Origin: Glaesserella sp041817755 | GTDB taxonomy: Bacteria > Pseudomonadota > Gammaproteobacteria > Enterobacterales > Pasteurellaceae | Assembly: GCF_041817755.1 (NCBI RefSeq) | Contig: NZ_JBGYBX010000044.1 | Span: 1 to 64,000 of the forward strand | DNA length: 64,000 nucleotides | Reading direction: 5' to 3' | Shown: positions 57,540 through 64,000 of the stretch, piece by piece | Position numbering within the stretch: the first letter of the stretch is position 1 | How the letters are laid out: every line of letters begins with the position of its first letter | Made by a program: the position numbers and the translations under genes | Notes under the pieces: generated by a model | Told to the model about the DNA's origin: nothing | Seen by the model: only the letters and a program-made list of their open reading frames with translations | The model's database searches: none

Positions 57540-58862
57540 ATGGGTATTTATGCATACATTTGTTTTCTTTCCGCACTTTCAATTTTACTCGGATTCATCA
57601 CAAGCAAAATCAGTGATAAAGTGCAGTCGACGATTGCGATTACCGCTGCGGCGATGATCGGTTCTTTACTCCTTTTATTTTTTGGTTGGGCAGGTTGGTT
57701 TAATATCGATTTGGTCGCAACGGAAGTCATGGAGCAAGTTGATTTCAAAAGCTTCTTACTCAACGGTATTTTAGGCTTTTTGCTTTTTGCCGGATCGCTT
57801 GGCATCAAACTACCTGTGCTGAAAGATCAAAAATGGGAAATCACGATTTTCGCCTTATTTTCAACCTTGGCTTCAACCTTGATCATCGGTTTCTTTGTTT
57901 ACGGCGTAGCCAATCTTATCGGTTTAGAGATCGATTTAATCTATTGTATCGTGTTCGGGGCGCTGATTTCCCCCACCGACCCGATTGCGGTTCTCGCCAT
58001 CATTAAAAATTTACGCGCACCTAAACGCTTATCGATGCAGGTAGAAGGCGAGTCGCTTTTTAATGACGGTGTCGGTTTGGTTATTTTCATAACGGTATTC
58101 GCCGTCGCATTCGGCGGGCAAGAAGCAACCTTTAGCGGTATCATGAATTTATTTTTACACGAAGCGATCGGTGGGATCTTATTCGGCTTCGTGCTGGGCT
58201 TTATTGCTCATATCCTAATTTCAAGCACTGACGACGGTAGCTTGGAGATTATGTTAACGCTTACTATTCCGACTGCCGGGTTTATGTTTGCCAATAACAT
58301 TCTCCATGTTTCCGGTGCGTTGGCGATGGTTGTTGCCGGGATTATGATCGGTAACTGGACGCGCCGTTCCGGTTTTTCCGAACAAAGCCAACGTTACCTC
58401 GACCATTTTTGGGAAATGATTGATCATTTCTTAAATTCATTACTGTTCTTCCTTATCGGCTTTGCGATATTGCTGGTGGATTTTAATATTTACGGCATTA
58501 TTATGATGATTGTCGCCATTCCGATTTGTTTGGCAGCCCGTTATTTAAGTCTTTGGATTCCGTATAAAGGATTGCAGCAGTTCCGTACTTATAATCCGTA
58601 TACCTTGAAAATTATGACATGGGGCGGATTGCGCGGTGGCTTGGCGTTGGCGATGGCTTTGTCCATTCCGGCCAAAACCGTGTTTGTCGGCAATGGAATT
58701 GATGTGAAGGACTTAATTCTGGTCATGACGTATTCCGTTGTGATGTTCTCCATTTTAGTGCAAGGCACCACAATCGAGCCGATAATTCGTAAATCGAAAC
58801 AAGTGGATCCGAATCGGGAAGAGTACCTGCAACCACAGAATCAATCGGATACTAAACATTAA
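57540..58862 (+). CDS. CPA1-family Na+(K+)/H+ antiporter, NhaP type
   Basis: A 440-residue membrane protein with about 12 segments. CPA1 motifs: GALISPTDPIAVLAIIKNLR (ion-binding ND/TDP region), VEGESLFNDGVGLVIF with the conserved Asp, and WGGLRGGLALAMALSIP. It exchanges Na+ or K+ for protons across the inner membrane; specificity is not evident. AGGGA lies upstream of the ATG. Divergent from ppiD. Confidence 0.9.
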   Translation: MGIYAYICFLSALSILLGFITSKISDKVQSTIAITAAAMIGSLLLLFFGWAGWFNIDLVATEVMEQVDFKSFLLNGILGFLLFAGSLGIKLPVLKDQKWEITIFALFSTLASTLIIGFFVYGVANLIGLEIDLIYCIVFGALISPTDPIAVLAIIKNLRAPKRLSMQVEGESLFNDGVGLVIFITVFAVAFGGQEATFSGIMNLFLHEAIGGILFGFVLGFIAHILISSTDDGSLEIMLTLTIPTAGFMFANNILHVSGALAMVVAGIMIGNWTRRSGFSEQSQRYLDHFWEMIDHFLNSLLFFLIGFAILLVDFNIYGIIMMIVAIPICLAARYLSLWIPYKGLQQFRTYNPYTLKIMTWGGLRGGLALAMALSIPAKTVFVGNGIDVKDLILVMTYSVVMFSILVQGTTIEPIIRKSKQVDPNREEYLQPQNQSDTKH

Positions 58863-58886
58863 TTTTGCCGTTATGGGATAAAAGCA

Positions 58887-58915
58887 TTGCGCTGGAATGC
58901 GTTTATCTTTAGAAT
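58887..58915 (+). promoter_or_regulatory. Promoter of rpsO
   Basis: TTGCGC (58887-58892), 17-base spacer, TAGAAT (58910-58915). The leader of about 70 bases to rpsO is the place where S15 autoregulates in E. coli; I did not resolve its pseudoknot here. Confidence 0.65.
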
Positions 58916-58991
58916 GCGCAACCTCGTGTCATAGCTGAGTTAGAGATCGGCTATTGATGAATTTAAACTAACTACTTTTTAGGAGTAAAAC

Positions 58992-59261
58992 ATGTCTCTA
59001 AGCGTAGAAGCAAAAGCAAAAATCGTTGCTGAATTTGGTCGCGATGCAAAAGATACCGGTTCTTCAGAAGTTCAAATCGCTCTGTTAACCGCTCAAATCA
59101 ACCATTTACAAGCACACTTTGCCGAGCATAAAAAAGATCACCACGGTCGCCGCGGTCTATTACGTATGGTTTCACGCCGTCGTAAATTATTAGACTACTT
59201 AAAACGTACCGATCTTGCCAAATACTCAGAAACTATCGCACGTTTAGGTTTACGTCGTTAA
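58992..59261 (+). CDS. rpsO: 30S ribosomal protein S15
   Basis: An 89-residue uS15. KIVAEFGRDAKDTGSSEVQI and HFAEHKKDHHGRRGLLRMVS bind the 16S rRNA three-way junction. AGGAG seven bases before ATG. In E. coli pnp follows rpsO; here a terminator and the convergent argD follow instead. Confidence 0.99.
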   Translation: MSLSVEAKAKIVAEFGRDAKDTGSSEVQIALLTAQINHLQAHFAEHKKDHHGRRGLLRMVSRRRKLLDYLKRTDLAKYSETIARLGLRR

Positions 59262-59280
59262 TTTCCCAATATGGAAAAAA

Positions 59281-59304
59281 ACCGAGCTTAGGCTCGGTTT
59301 TTTT
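59281..59304. terminator. Bidirectional terminator between rpsO and argD
   Basis: ACCGAGC TTAG GCTCGGT flanked by A-run and T-run, serving convergent genes. Confidence 0.92.
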
Positions 59305-59309
59305 GTTGC

Positions 59310-60491
59310 TTACATTTCACTCAAGACATCGTGTAATACGGCAATGCCCTGTTCGATTTGTGCATCACTGATAATCAATGGCGGAAGCAAGCGCAGTTTC
59401 TGTTTCGCCGTAAGCGTCAATACGCCTTTTTGAATCGCTTTAGTGACGACATCACCGGCGGTAATGCCTTCTTCAAATTCTACACCGAGCATTAAGCCGA
59501 GCCCGCTGACGGATTTTACCTTCGGTAAGGTTAACAGGGCTTGGCGTAATTTTTCACCCTTAATTTGAATGTCTGCTAAAAATGCAGGTGTAAAGCGCGC
59601 CAATACCGCATTTGCCGCCGCACAGCACACCGGGTTTCCTCCAAATGTCGAGCCGTGATCGCTTTTTCCTAGGGTGTTTTGGCATTTATCACCGAGCAAA
59701 AAAGCCCCGATAGGCAAGCCGCCGCCCAATCCTTTCGCCAGTGTAACAATATCCGGCGTCAAACCGAATTGTTGGTAAGCAAACAGGCTGCCGGTACGTC
59801 CGATACCGGTTTGAACTTCGTCGATGATTAAAATCAGATCCTGCTCTTGGCAGAGTGTTTGGACCGATTGCAGATAGGTCGCTTCCAACGCACATACGCC
59901 GCCTTCGCCTTGCACGATTTCCAAGATAACGGCACATACATCGTTTTGCGCTATACGTTGCTTCAATGCCTCGAAGTTATTGGCGGGAACATGTTCAAAT
60001 CCTTGGGTAAACGGAAAATAATGTTGATGGAATACCGCTTGTCCGGTAGCGGCTAGGGTTGAAATGGTTCGCCCGTGAAACGAATTAACCAAACTTAGCA
60101 CCGTAGCCCGATTGGCACCGTATTTATCATGGCTGTATTTACGGGCGGTTTTAATCGCACCTTCATTAGCTTCTGCGCCGGAATTGCAAAAAAACGCACG
60201 GATCAGACCGCTTGCTTCTGTTAATTGTTTTGCTAACACGGTTGCCGGTTCGGTATAAAAAAGGTTGGACGTATGTTGTAGTTTTGCGGCTTGCGTCGTA
60301 ACGGCGCTAAGCCATGCCTCATCCGCCCAACCCAAACAGTTCGTGCCGATTCCGCTGGTAAAATCGAGATATTGGTTTCCTTCAATATCCCACACATCGC
60401 ACCCTTTACCGTGGGAAAGCACCAGATCAAAACGCCCGTAGGTTTGTGCAAGGTGTTGGTGATCCAATTGTTTAATTTGTTGGCTGTTCAT
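59310..60491 (-). CDS. argD: Acetylornithine aminotransferase ArgD
   Basis: A 393-residue class III PLP aminotransferase. Motifs: DLVLSHGKGCDVWDIEGNQY, FCNSGAEANEGAIKTARKYS, LIIDEVQTGIGRTGSLFAYQ and the PLP lysine in TLAKGLGGGLPIGAFL. It makes N-acetylornithine and can also act in lysine synthesis. Placed in argC-argB-argD, which supports ArgD over succinylornithine transaminase. Confidence 0.94.
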   Translation of the reverse strand: MNSQQIKQLDHQHLAQTYGRFDLVLSHGKGCDVWDIEGNQYLDFTSGIGTNCLGWADEAWLSAVTTQAAKLQHTSNLFYTEPATVLAKQLTEASGLIRAFFCNSGAEANEGAIKTARKYSHDKYGANRATVLSLVNSFHGRTISTLAATGQAVFHQHYFPFTQGFEHVPANNFEALKQRIAQNDVCAVILEIVQGEGGVCALEATYLQSVQTLCQEQDLILIIDEVQTGIGRTGSLFAYQQFGLTPDIVTLAKGLGGGLPIGAFLLGDKCQNTLGKSDHGSTFGGNPVCCAAANAVLARFTPAFLADIQIKGEKLRQALLTLPKVKSVSGLGLMLGVEFEEGITAGDVVTKAIQKGVLTLTAKQKLRLLPPLIISDAQIEQGIAVLHDVLSEM

Positions 60492-60517
60492 CGCTTGTAT
60501 ATCCTTTTATTGCGGAA

Positions 60518-61354
60518 TTATGGATAGAATAAGGTTCCGTTACCCTTATCCGTCAGCATTTCAATTAAAATAGCGTGTTCCACCCGACCGTCAATGATGG
60601 CGGCTTGTTCGCCACCCGCCCGAATAAAATCGGTACAGCAGGCAATTTTCGGAATCATACCGCCGGCAATAACGCCTTGTGCTATCAATGCGTCAACTTC
60701 ATTGAGGCTGACGTTGGAAATCAGCGTACTTTCATCGTGGCGATCGCGTAATAAGCCTGCAATATCCGTCATACTGACTAATTTTGTCGCTTTCAACGCA
60801 ATGGCGATTTCACTGGCTGCCGTATCGGCATTGATATTATATGCTACGCCTTGTTGATCTACGCCTACGGTTGAAATAACCGGAATCAAATCGGCGTGGA
60901 GTGCCAATTCGAGCACCTTGGTATTGACTTTGGTAATTTCACCGACAAAGCCTAAGTCGACATCGCCTTTTAGTTTTTCACATTGCAGCATGTTGGCGTC
61001 GATTCCGCATAATCCGATACCTTTACCTTGCAATAACGCCACCAAACTTTTATTAACTTTTCCCGCCAACATTTGTAAGACAATATCCATCGTATCTTTG
61101 TCGGTGACGCGCAATCCATTGATAAATCGGCTTTCTTTTCCGATCTGCTTTAACCCTTGTGAAATTTCGGGACCGCCGCCGTGGACTAACACGACGTTGA
61201 TACCCAGTTGATTCAGCAGCAAAATATCTTGCATAACGGCGTGCTTTAAGGCTTCATTAATCATCGCATTCCCGCCGTATTTCACTACGATTATTTTGCC
61301 TTTAAATTGAGCGATATATGGTGTCGCCTGTTGAATTAATTCATTGATTTGCAT
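60518..61354 (-). CDS. argB: Acetylglutamate kinase
   Basis: A 278-residue amino-acid kinase fold enzyme phosphorylating N-acetylglutamate. Motifs: IIVVKYGGNAMINEALKHAV, VVLVHGGGPEISQGLKQIGK, NINADTAASEIAIALKATKL and GMIPKIACCTDFIRAGGEQA. At 278 residues it is longer than E. coli ArgB (about 258). It carries an N-terminal helix of the kind found in hexameric, arginine-inhibited enzymes, so feedback inhibition is possible (inference). Confidence 0.95.
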   Translation of the reverse strand: MQINELIQQATPYIAQFKGKIIVVKYGGNAMINEALKHAVMQDILLLNQLGINVVLVHGGGPEISQGLKQIGKESRFINGLRVTDKDTMDIVLQMLAGKVNKSLVALLQGKGIGLCGIDANMLQCEKLKGDVDLGFVGEITKVNTKVLELALHADLIPVISTVGVDQQGVAYNINADTAASEIAIALKATKLVSMTDIAGLLRDRHDESTLISNVSLNEVDALIAQGVIAGGMIPKIACCTDFIRAGGEQAAIIDGRVEHAILIEMLTDKGNGTLFYP

Positions 61355-61385
61355 ATAAATTATCCTGTTTGTCTGAAATGTGCGA

Positions 61386-62330
61386 CTAGATCACCAAGCC
61401 GGCAGTTTCGGCTCTGCCGAGCATAATATTCATACATTGTATCGCAGCACCAGAGGCGCCTTTACCGAGATTGTCGAAACGTGCAGTCAATAATAATTGG
61501 GTGTCATTGCTGAATACTGCAATGTCTAAATTGTCTTTACCGGATAAGCCGTTCGCTGCCAACATTCCGTCGGCGGGAATATCTGCGTGGGGTTTAACGC
61601 GGATTAATCGGCGGTCTTGATAGTAATCCGACAACAGTTGTGTGACGGCTTCGCCCGAACGGTATTTTTCCGCAAGGACGGCAAGCGGTAGAGGTACGGT
61701 GACCAGCATACCACTGTAATAATCGGCGACGACAGGGGTAAAGATCGGGGCGGATGTCAGTCCGGTAACTGCCGTCATTTCCGGCAAGTGTTTATGTTTT
61801 AAGCCGAGTCCGTATATCCTTGGGGCGTTGAAGGCCTCCGCACGATTTTCAGTCTGATATTCCGCAATCATGCCTTTTCCACCGCCCGAATAGCCGGTTA
61901 ATGAGTGGCAGTAGAGCGGAGAAGCCGCCGATAATGCAAAATATTCGACAAGCGGTCGAACCAAGGCGATAAATCCCGTGGCATGACAACCCGGCACGGC
62001 AACACGGTTTGCCTCGGCAATTTTTGCCGTTCTGCCTGACAATTCGGCAAAACCGTAAACCCAATCGGGGTTAACCCGATGTGCGGTAGAGGTATCACAA
62101 ATGCGGGCGGACGGCGGTGCGGCGGCAACAATCTCTTTTGCCGCCTCATCCGGCAGACATAAAAAAGTTAAATCCGCTTCGCTTATTTTTGCCAAGCGGG
62201 CATCAAGATCTTTGCGTTGTGCTTCCGGGAGGGTAAGAAGCTGAATATCTGCCTGACTGCTTAAGCGTTCATGAATACGTAGCCCGGTGGTGCCGACCGC
62301 ACCGTCTACAAAAATTTTATACTGTGTCAT
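61386..62330 (-). CDS. argC: N-acetyl-gamma-glutamyl-phosphate reductase, type 2 (short)
   Basis: A 314-residue NADP-dependent reductase making N-acetylglutamate semialdehyde. FVDGAVGTTGLRIHERL at the N-terminus binds NADP. The catalytic Cys lies in VAVPGCHATGFIALVRPLVE (near 117). Other motifs are HSLTGYSGGGKGMI and LSGKDNLDIAVFSN. Length and pattern fit the short type 2 ArgC, distinct from E. coli ArgC (about 334). The ATG at 62330 has AGGAA eight bases upstream; an ATG five codons earlier lacks it. Confidence 0.93.
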   Translation of the reverse strand: MTQYKIFVDGAVGTTGLRIHERLSSQADIQLLTLPEAQRKDLDARLAKISEADLTFLCLPDEAAKEIVAAAPPSARICDTSTAHRVNPDWVYGFAELSGRTAKIAEANRVAVPGCHATGFIALVRPLVEYFALSAASPLYCHSLTGYSGGGKGMIAEYQTENRAEAFNAPRIYGLGLKHKHLPEMTAVTGLTSAPIFTPVVADYYSGMLVTVPLPLAVLAEKYRSGEAVTQLLSDYYQDRRLIRVKPHADIPADGMLAANGLSGKDNLDIAVFSNDTQLLLTARFDNLGKGASGAAIQCMNIMLGRAETAGLVI

Positions 62331-62363
62331 TGCCGTTCCTGTCATTTATGTTGTTGATACTGT

Positions 62364-62392
62364 AGTGTATGCAGATTTAAGGGCAATGACAA
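62364..62392 (-). promoter_or_regulatory. Promoter of argCBD
   Basis: Minus strand TTGTCA (62392-62387), 17-base spacer, TACACT (62369-62364). Confidence 0.6.
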
Positions 62393-62399
62393 CCTGAAT

Positions 62400-62438
62400 T
62401 TTGCATAATTATGCAAATAGAGTGAATTTATATTTTGA
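62400..62438. promoter_or_regulatory. Double ARG box (ArgR operator) upstream of argC
   Basis: TGCATAATTATGCA (62402-62415) is a perfect palindrome matching the ARG box pattern TGAAT-N4-ATTCA. TGAATTTATATTTT (62423-62436) is a second, weaker box. Their centres are 21 bases apart, the canonical spacing of paired 18-base boxes with a 3-base gap. Confidence 0.72.
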
Positions 62439-62447
62439 CTTAACTTG

Positions 62448-63200
62448 TCAGTTTGTCTTCATTCTTTCTTCTGCGGTATTGATACTTTGAATAATGGCAC
62501 GTCGATTGATGTTTGGATTATCGCCGTCGAGTACTTGCTGCCAATAGAAAATCGCTTGCTGCGGATCATTTCGCAAAAAGGCCTCGGAAGCCAATAACAA
62601 CAGGCTTGCACTTTCTTTCGGATCTTGTGCTAAGGCTTCGTCAATCCAAGCCTTGGCTTGTGCGGAAAGCGTTTGTTTATGCAGATAGTAATCGGTTGTT
62701 GCCATGGCGCCGAGAATTGCCGCCTTTCTGCCTAATACCGTTTGCGCATGGTGAAAACACACCATTGCCGCTTCAAAATCATTATTTAAGGAGTATGCCT
62801 GCCCCAACTCAAACCATAAATCGCCGTTATTCGGATTGTCACGCAGTTGGTTTTGCAAACTGACAATATAGTGATCGTTGCGCGTGCGGCTGTCTTCTTC
62901 CGCTTTTTGCTGCTGAAATGCTTGGAAGTCACGTTCACCCGCTTCAACCTGCTGATAACGCCCGCTTTGCCAATAATAGGCAACGCTGACCGTTAATACG
63001 GCGATAAATGCGAGCATACCGAATACAAGCGGTCGTTTTTGCGGTATTTTTTGCAAATGTAACGCTAATTGCGTTTGTTCAAAATCATGACGATCCCGCA
63101 ATTCATTGAGATATTCCTGTTTGGTATCATTTGCAAGATTTTCTGCAAATCGTACCGCTTGTTGATAATGTGCTGCGTTGAGTTGATCCCGTTCGGTCAT
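62448..63200 (-). CDS. NrfG/CcmI-like TPR protein of cytochrome c maturation
   Basis: A 250-residue protein with a cytoplasmic N-terminus, one membrane segment (about 56-76) and TPR repeats (about 120-240; DLWFELGQAYSLNNDFEAAM). CcmI/NrfG present apocytochrome to the heme ligation complex. AGGAAGAAG lies just before the ATG at 63200; a longer frame lies inside ccmH. It overlaps ccmH by four bases. Two opposed uptake sequences (63025-63033, 63154-63162) flank the region coding for the membrane segment. I leave the symbol blank because NrfG and CcmI cannot be told apart here. Confidence 0.82.
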   Translation of the reverse strand: MTERDQLNAAHYQQAVRFAENLANDTKQEYLNELRDRHDFEQTQLALHLQKIPQKRPLVFGMLAFIAVLTVSVAYYWQSGRYQQVEAGERDFQAFQQQKAEEDSRTRNDHYIVSLQNQLRDNPNNGDLWFELGQAYSLNNDFEAAMVCFHHAQTVLGRKAAILGAMATTDYYLHKQTLSAQAKAWIDEALAQDPKESASLLLLASEAFLRNDPQQAIFYWQQVLDGDNPNINRRAIIQSINTAEERMKTN

Positions 63201-63586
63201 TTCTTCTTCCTGTTTACACGCCAAATGAGTGCCGCCAGCATAGCGATCAATAAGCCTAAAGGCGCACCCCAAAGTAATCCGGTTTGGGCGTTGAGCGGCG
63301 GCTTATAGTTGACAAACGCCCCGAATCTGTCCGTCATGGTGCGGATAATCTCCTCATTGCTTTTACCTTGATTTACCATCTCATAGACTTCCAAACGCAG
63401 ATGATAAGCCTGAGTTGCATTGGATTCGACCAAATTTTGATTTTGGCATTGCGGGCAGCGTAGCGATTTGGCAAGAGCAATGGCTCTGACTCTGTCTTCG
63501 TCAGAGCGGAATTGGAAGGTATCGACCATTTCGGCATGGGCGATGCCGTGGATAAGCAGTCCGAGAATAAACAGTAGGCGTTTCAT
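63197..63586 (-). CDS. CcmH/NrfF, apocytochrome c thiol-handling subunit
   Basis: A 129-residue exported protein: signal peptide (MKRLLFILGLLIHGIAHA), the redox motif LRCPQCQNQNLVESNA (CxxC near residue 44), and a C-terminal membrane segment (about 103-123). CcmH/NrfF reduces apocytochrome cysteines before heme attachment. It overlaps the downstream TPR gene (four bases) and the upstream dsbE (one base), so the three are translationally coupled. Confidence 0.9.
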   Translation of the reverse strand: MKRLLFILGLLIHGIAHAEMVDTFQFRSDEDRVRAIALAKSLRCPQCQNQNLVESNATQAYHLRLEVYEMVNQGKSNEEIIRTMTDRFGAFVNYKPPLNAQTGLLWGAPLGLLIAMLAALIWRVNRKKK

Positions 63587-64000
63587 TATTTTTCCTTACT
63601 TAAAGCGTCTAATCGCGGCAGCACGTCTTGCATAAAGTCCGGGTTGTATCCTTTTTGTTGGTAACGAACCATACCTTTTTTATCAATAACATATGTAACC
63701 GGCGCAGAATTGATATGCAAGGTGTCGATTAAAAAACGGTGTTGATAATCGTCGATCGTGAATTCAAACGGATTGCCCCAACGCGCCAATGCTTGACGGG
63801 CGTCTTCCGGGCGGTCGGTTAAGGTTAAGCCGACAATTTTTACGCCTTTTTCTTTTAACTCGAGCAATAGCGGAAATTCTTTGATACACCATGTGCACCA
63901 GCTTGCCCATACGTTGAGGATGAACGGCTCTTTCGGCAAACTTTCTTTGCTGAGCAGCGCGTGATTGTCAAGCAAATGCGGTAGCGTGAATTCGGGGAAC
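63586..64000 (-). CDS. dsbE: DsbE/CcmG thiol:disulfide interchange protein, 5' part missing at window edge
   Basis: The frame stays open to base 64000, so the N-terminus (signal anchor) lies outside. About 137 residues are visible, starting FPEFTLPHLLDNHALLS. The thioredoxin-like active site is NVWASWCTWCIKEFP (CxxC), with the cis-Pro loop INSAPVTYVIDKKG. DsbE reduces CcmH or apocytochrome c in the periplasm. First visible gene of a leftward cytochrome c maturation block. Confidence 0.92.
   Translation of the reverse strand, partial: FPEFTLPHLLDNHALLSKESLPKEPFILNVWASWCTWCIKEFPLLLELKEKGVKIVGLTLTDRPEDARQALARWGNPFEFTIDDYQHRFLIDTLHINSAPVTYVIDKKGMVRYQQKGYNPDFMQDVLPRLDALSKEK

Noticed and set aside
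1..64000. tRNA or rRNA genes, CRISPR arrays, prophage, IS elements, restriction-modification or toxin-antitoxin modules
   Set aside because: No intergenic gap contains a recognisable tRNA or rRNA, regular repeat-spacer pattern, integrase or transposase; dam stands alone in its housekeeping context.

Overview
The window is an ordinary-density stretch of a Pasteurellaceae chromosome. At least 25 exact copies of the 9-mer ACAAGCGGT/ACCGCTTGT occur, several followed at a distance by TTTGCAAA. This is the DNA uptake signal of the Actinobacillus pleuropneumoniae-type clade (Actinobacillus, Mannheimia, Bibersteinia and relatives), not the AAGTGCGGT type of Haemophilus influenzae. Gene content fits: the comABCDE operon beside mrcA, the rsmI-lpoA-yraN-diaA-dolP block, murA-ibaG-mla, nanE-nanK, and a ribD-ribE-ribBA-ribH operon in the A. 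pleuropneumoniae order. The species cannot be fixed from the sequence alone. I see no tRNA, rRNA, CRISPR, prophage or insertion sequence.

Layout. 1-0.6 kb: a hydrolase 3' end abutting a 3' remnant of aldA. 0.6-9.9 kb: envelope genes (murA, ibaG, mlaBCDEF, dolP, diaA, yraN, lpoA, rsmI). 10-20.6 kb: dps, parE, eno, rhodanese and AhpD-like proteins, lolDE, pfkA, a cysteine desulfurase and an exported nuclease. 20.7-25.5 kb: an atypical Nramp-fold transporter, an MFS transporter, the rpsF-priB-rpsR-rplI operon with an S6:S18-type leader, and a YdcH-like protein. 25.6-30 kb: a chalcone-isomerase-like exported protein followed by an orphan TreR-like repressor, then nusB-thiL-pgpA-lysE. 30-40.3 kb: competence operon comABCDE, mrcA, aroKB-dam, ung, grcA. 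40.6-45.2 kb: uup, two tandem RlaP-type nucleotidyltransferases, tcdA.

45.2-51.3 kb concerns nucleobases, nucleosides and amino sugars: an amidohydrolase of the cytosine deaminase type, nupC-deoC-deoD, and nanE-nanK. The amidohydrolase has the most striking control region of the window. It has a PurR-type operator over the -35 element, then a 37-codon leader ORF that runs through a hairpin and U-rich stretch and stops inside an intrinsic terminator. This is the layout of the E. coli pyrBI attenuator.

51.4-55.4 kb: the riboflavin operon under an FMN riboswitch with two candidate terminators, punctuated by four copies of a short palindromic repeat, two of which form an inverted pair resembling a small MITE. 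55.4-64 kb: ppiD, a CPA1 antiporter, rpsO, the argC-argB-argD operon with a double ARG box, and cytochrome c maturation genes (nrfG/ccmI-like, ccmH/nrfF, dsbE) running off the right edge.

Many starts were moved downstream of the longest possible frame on the basis of Shine-Dalgarno sequence, family N-termini or gene overlap; this is stated per entry. Function assignments rest on motif and family recognition by eye, without database searches.
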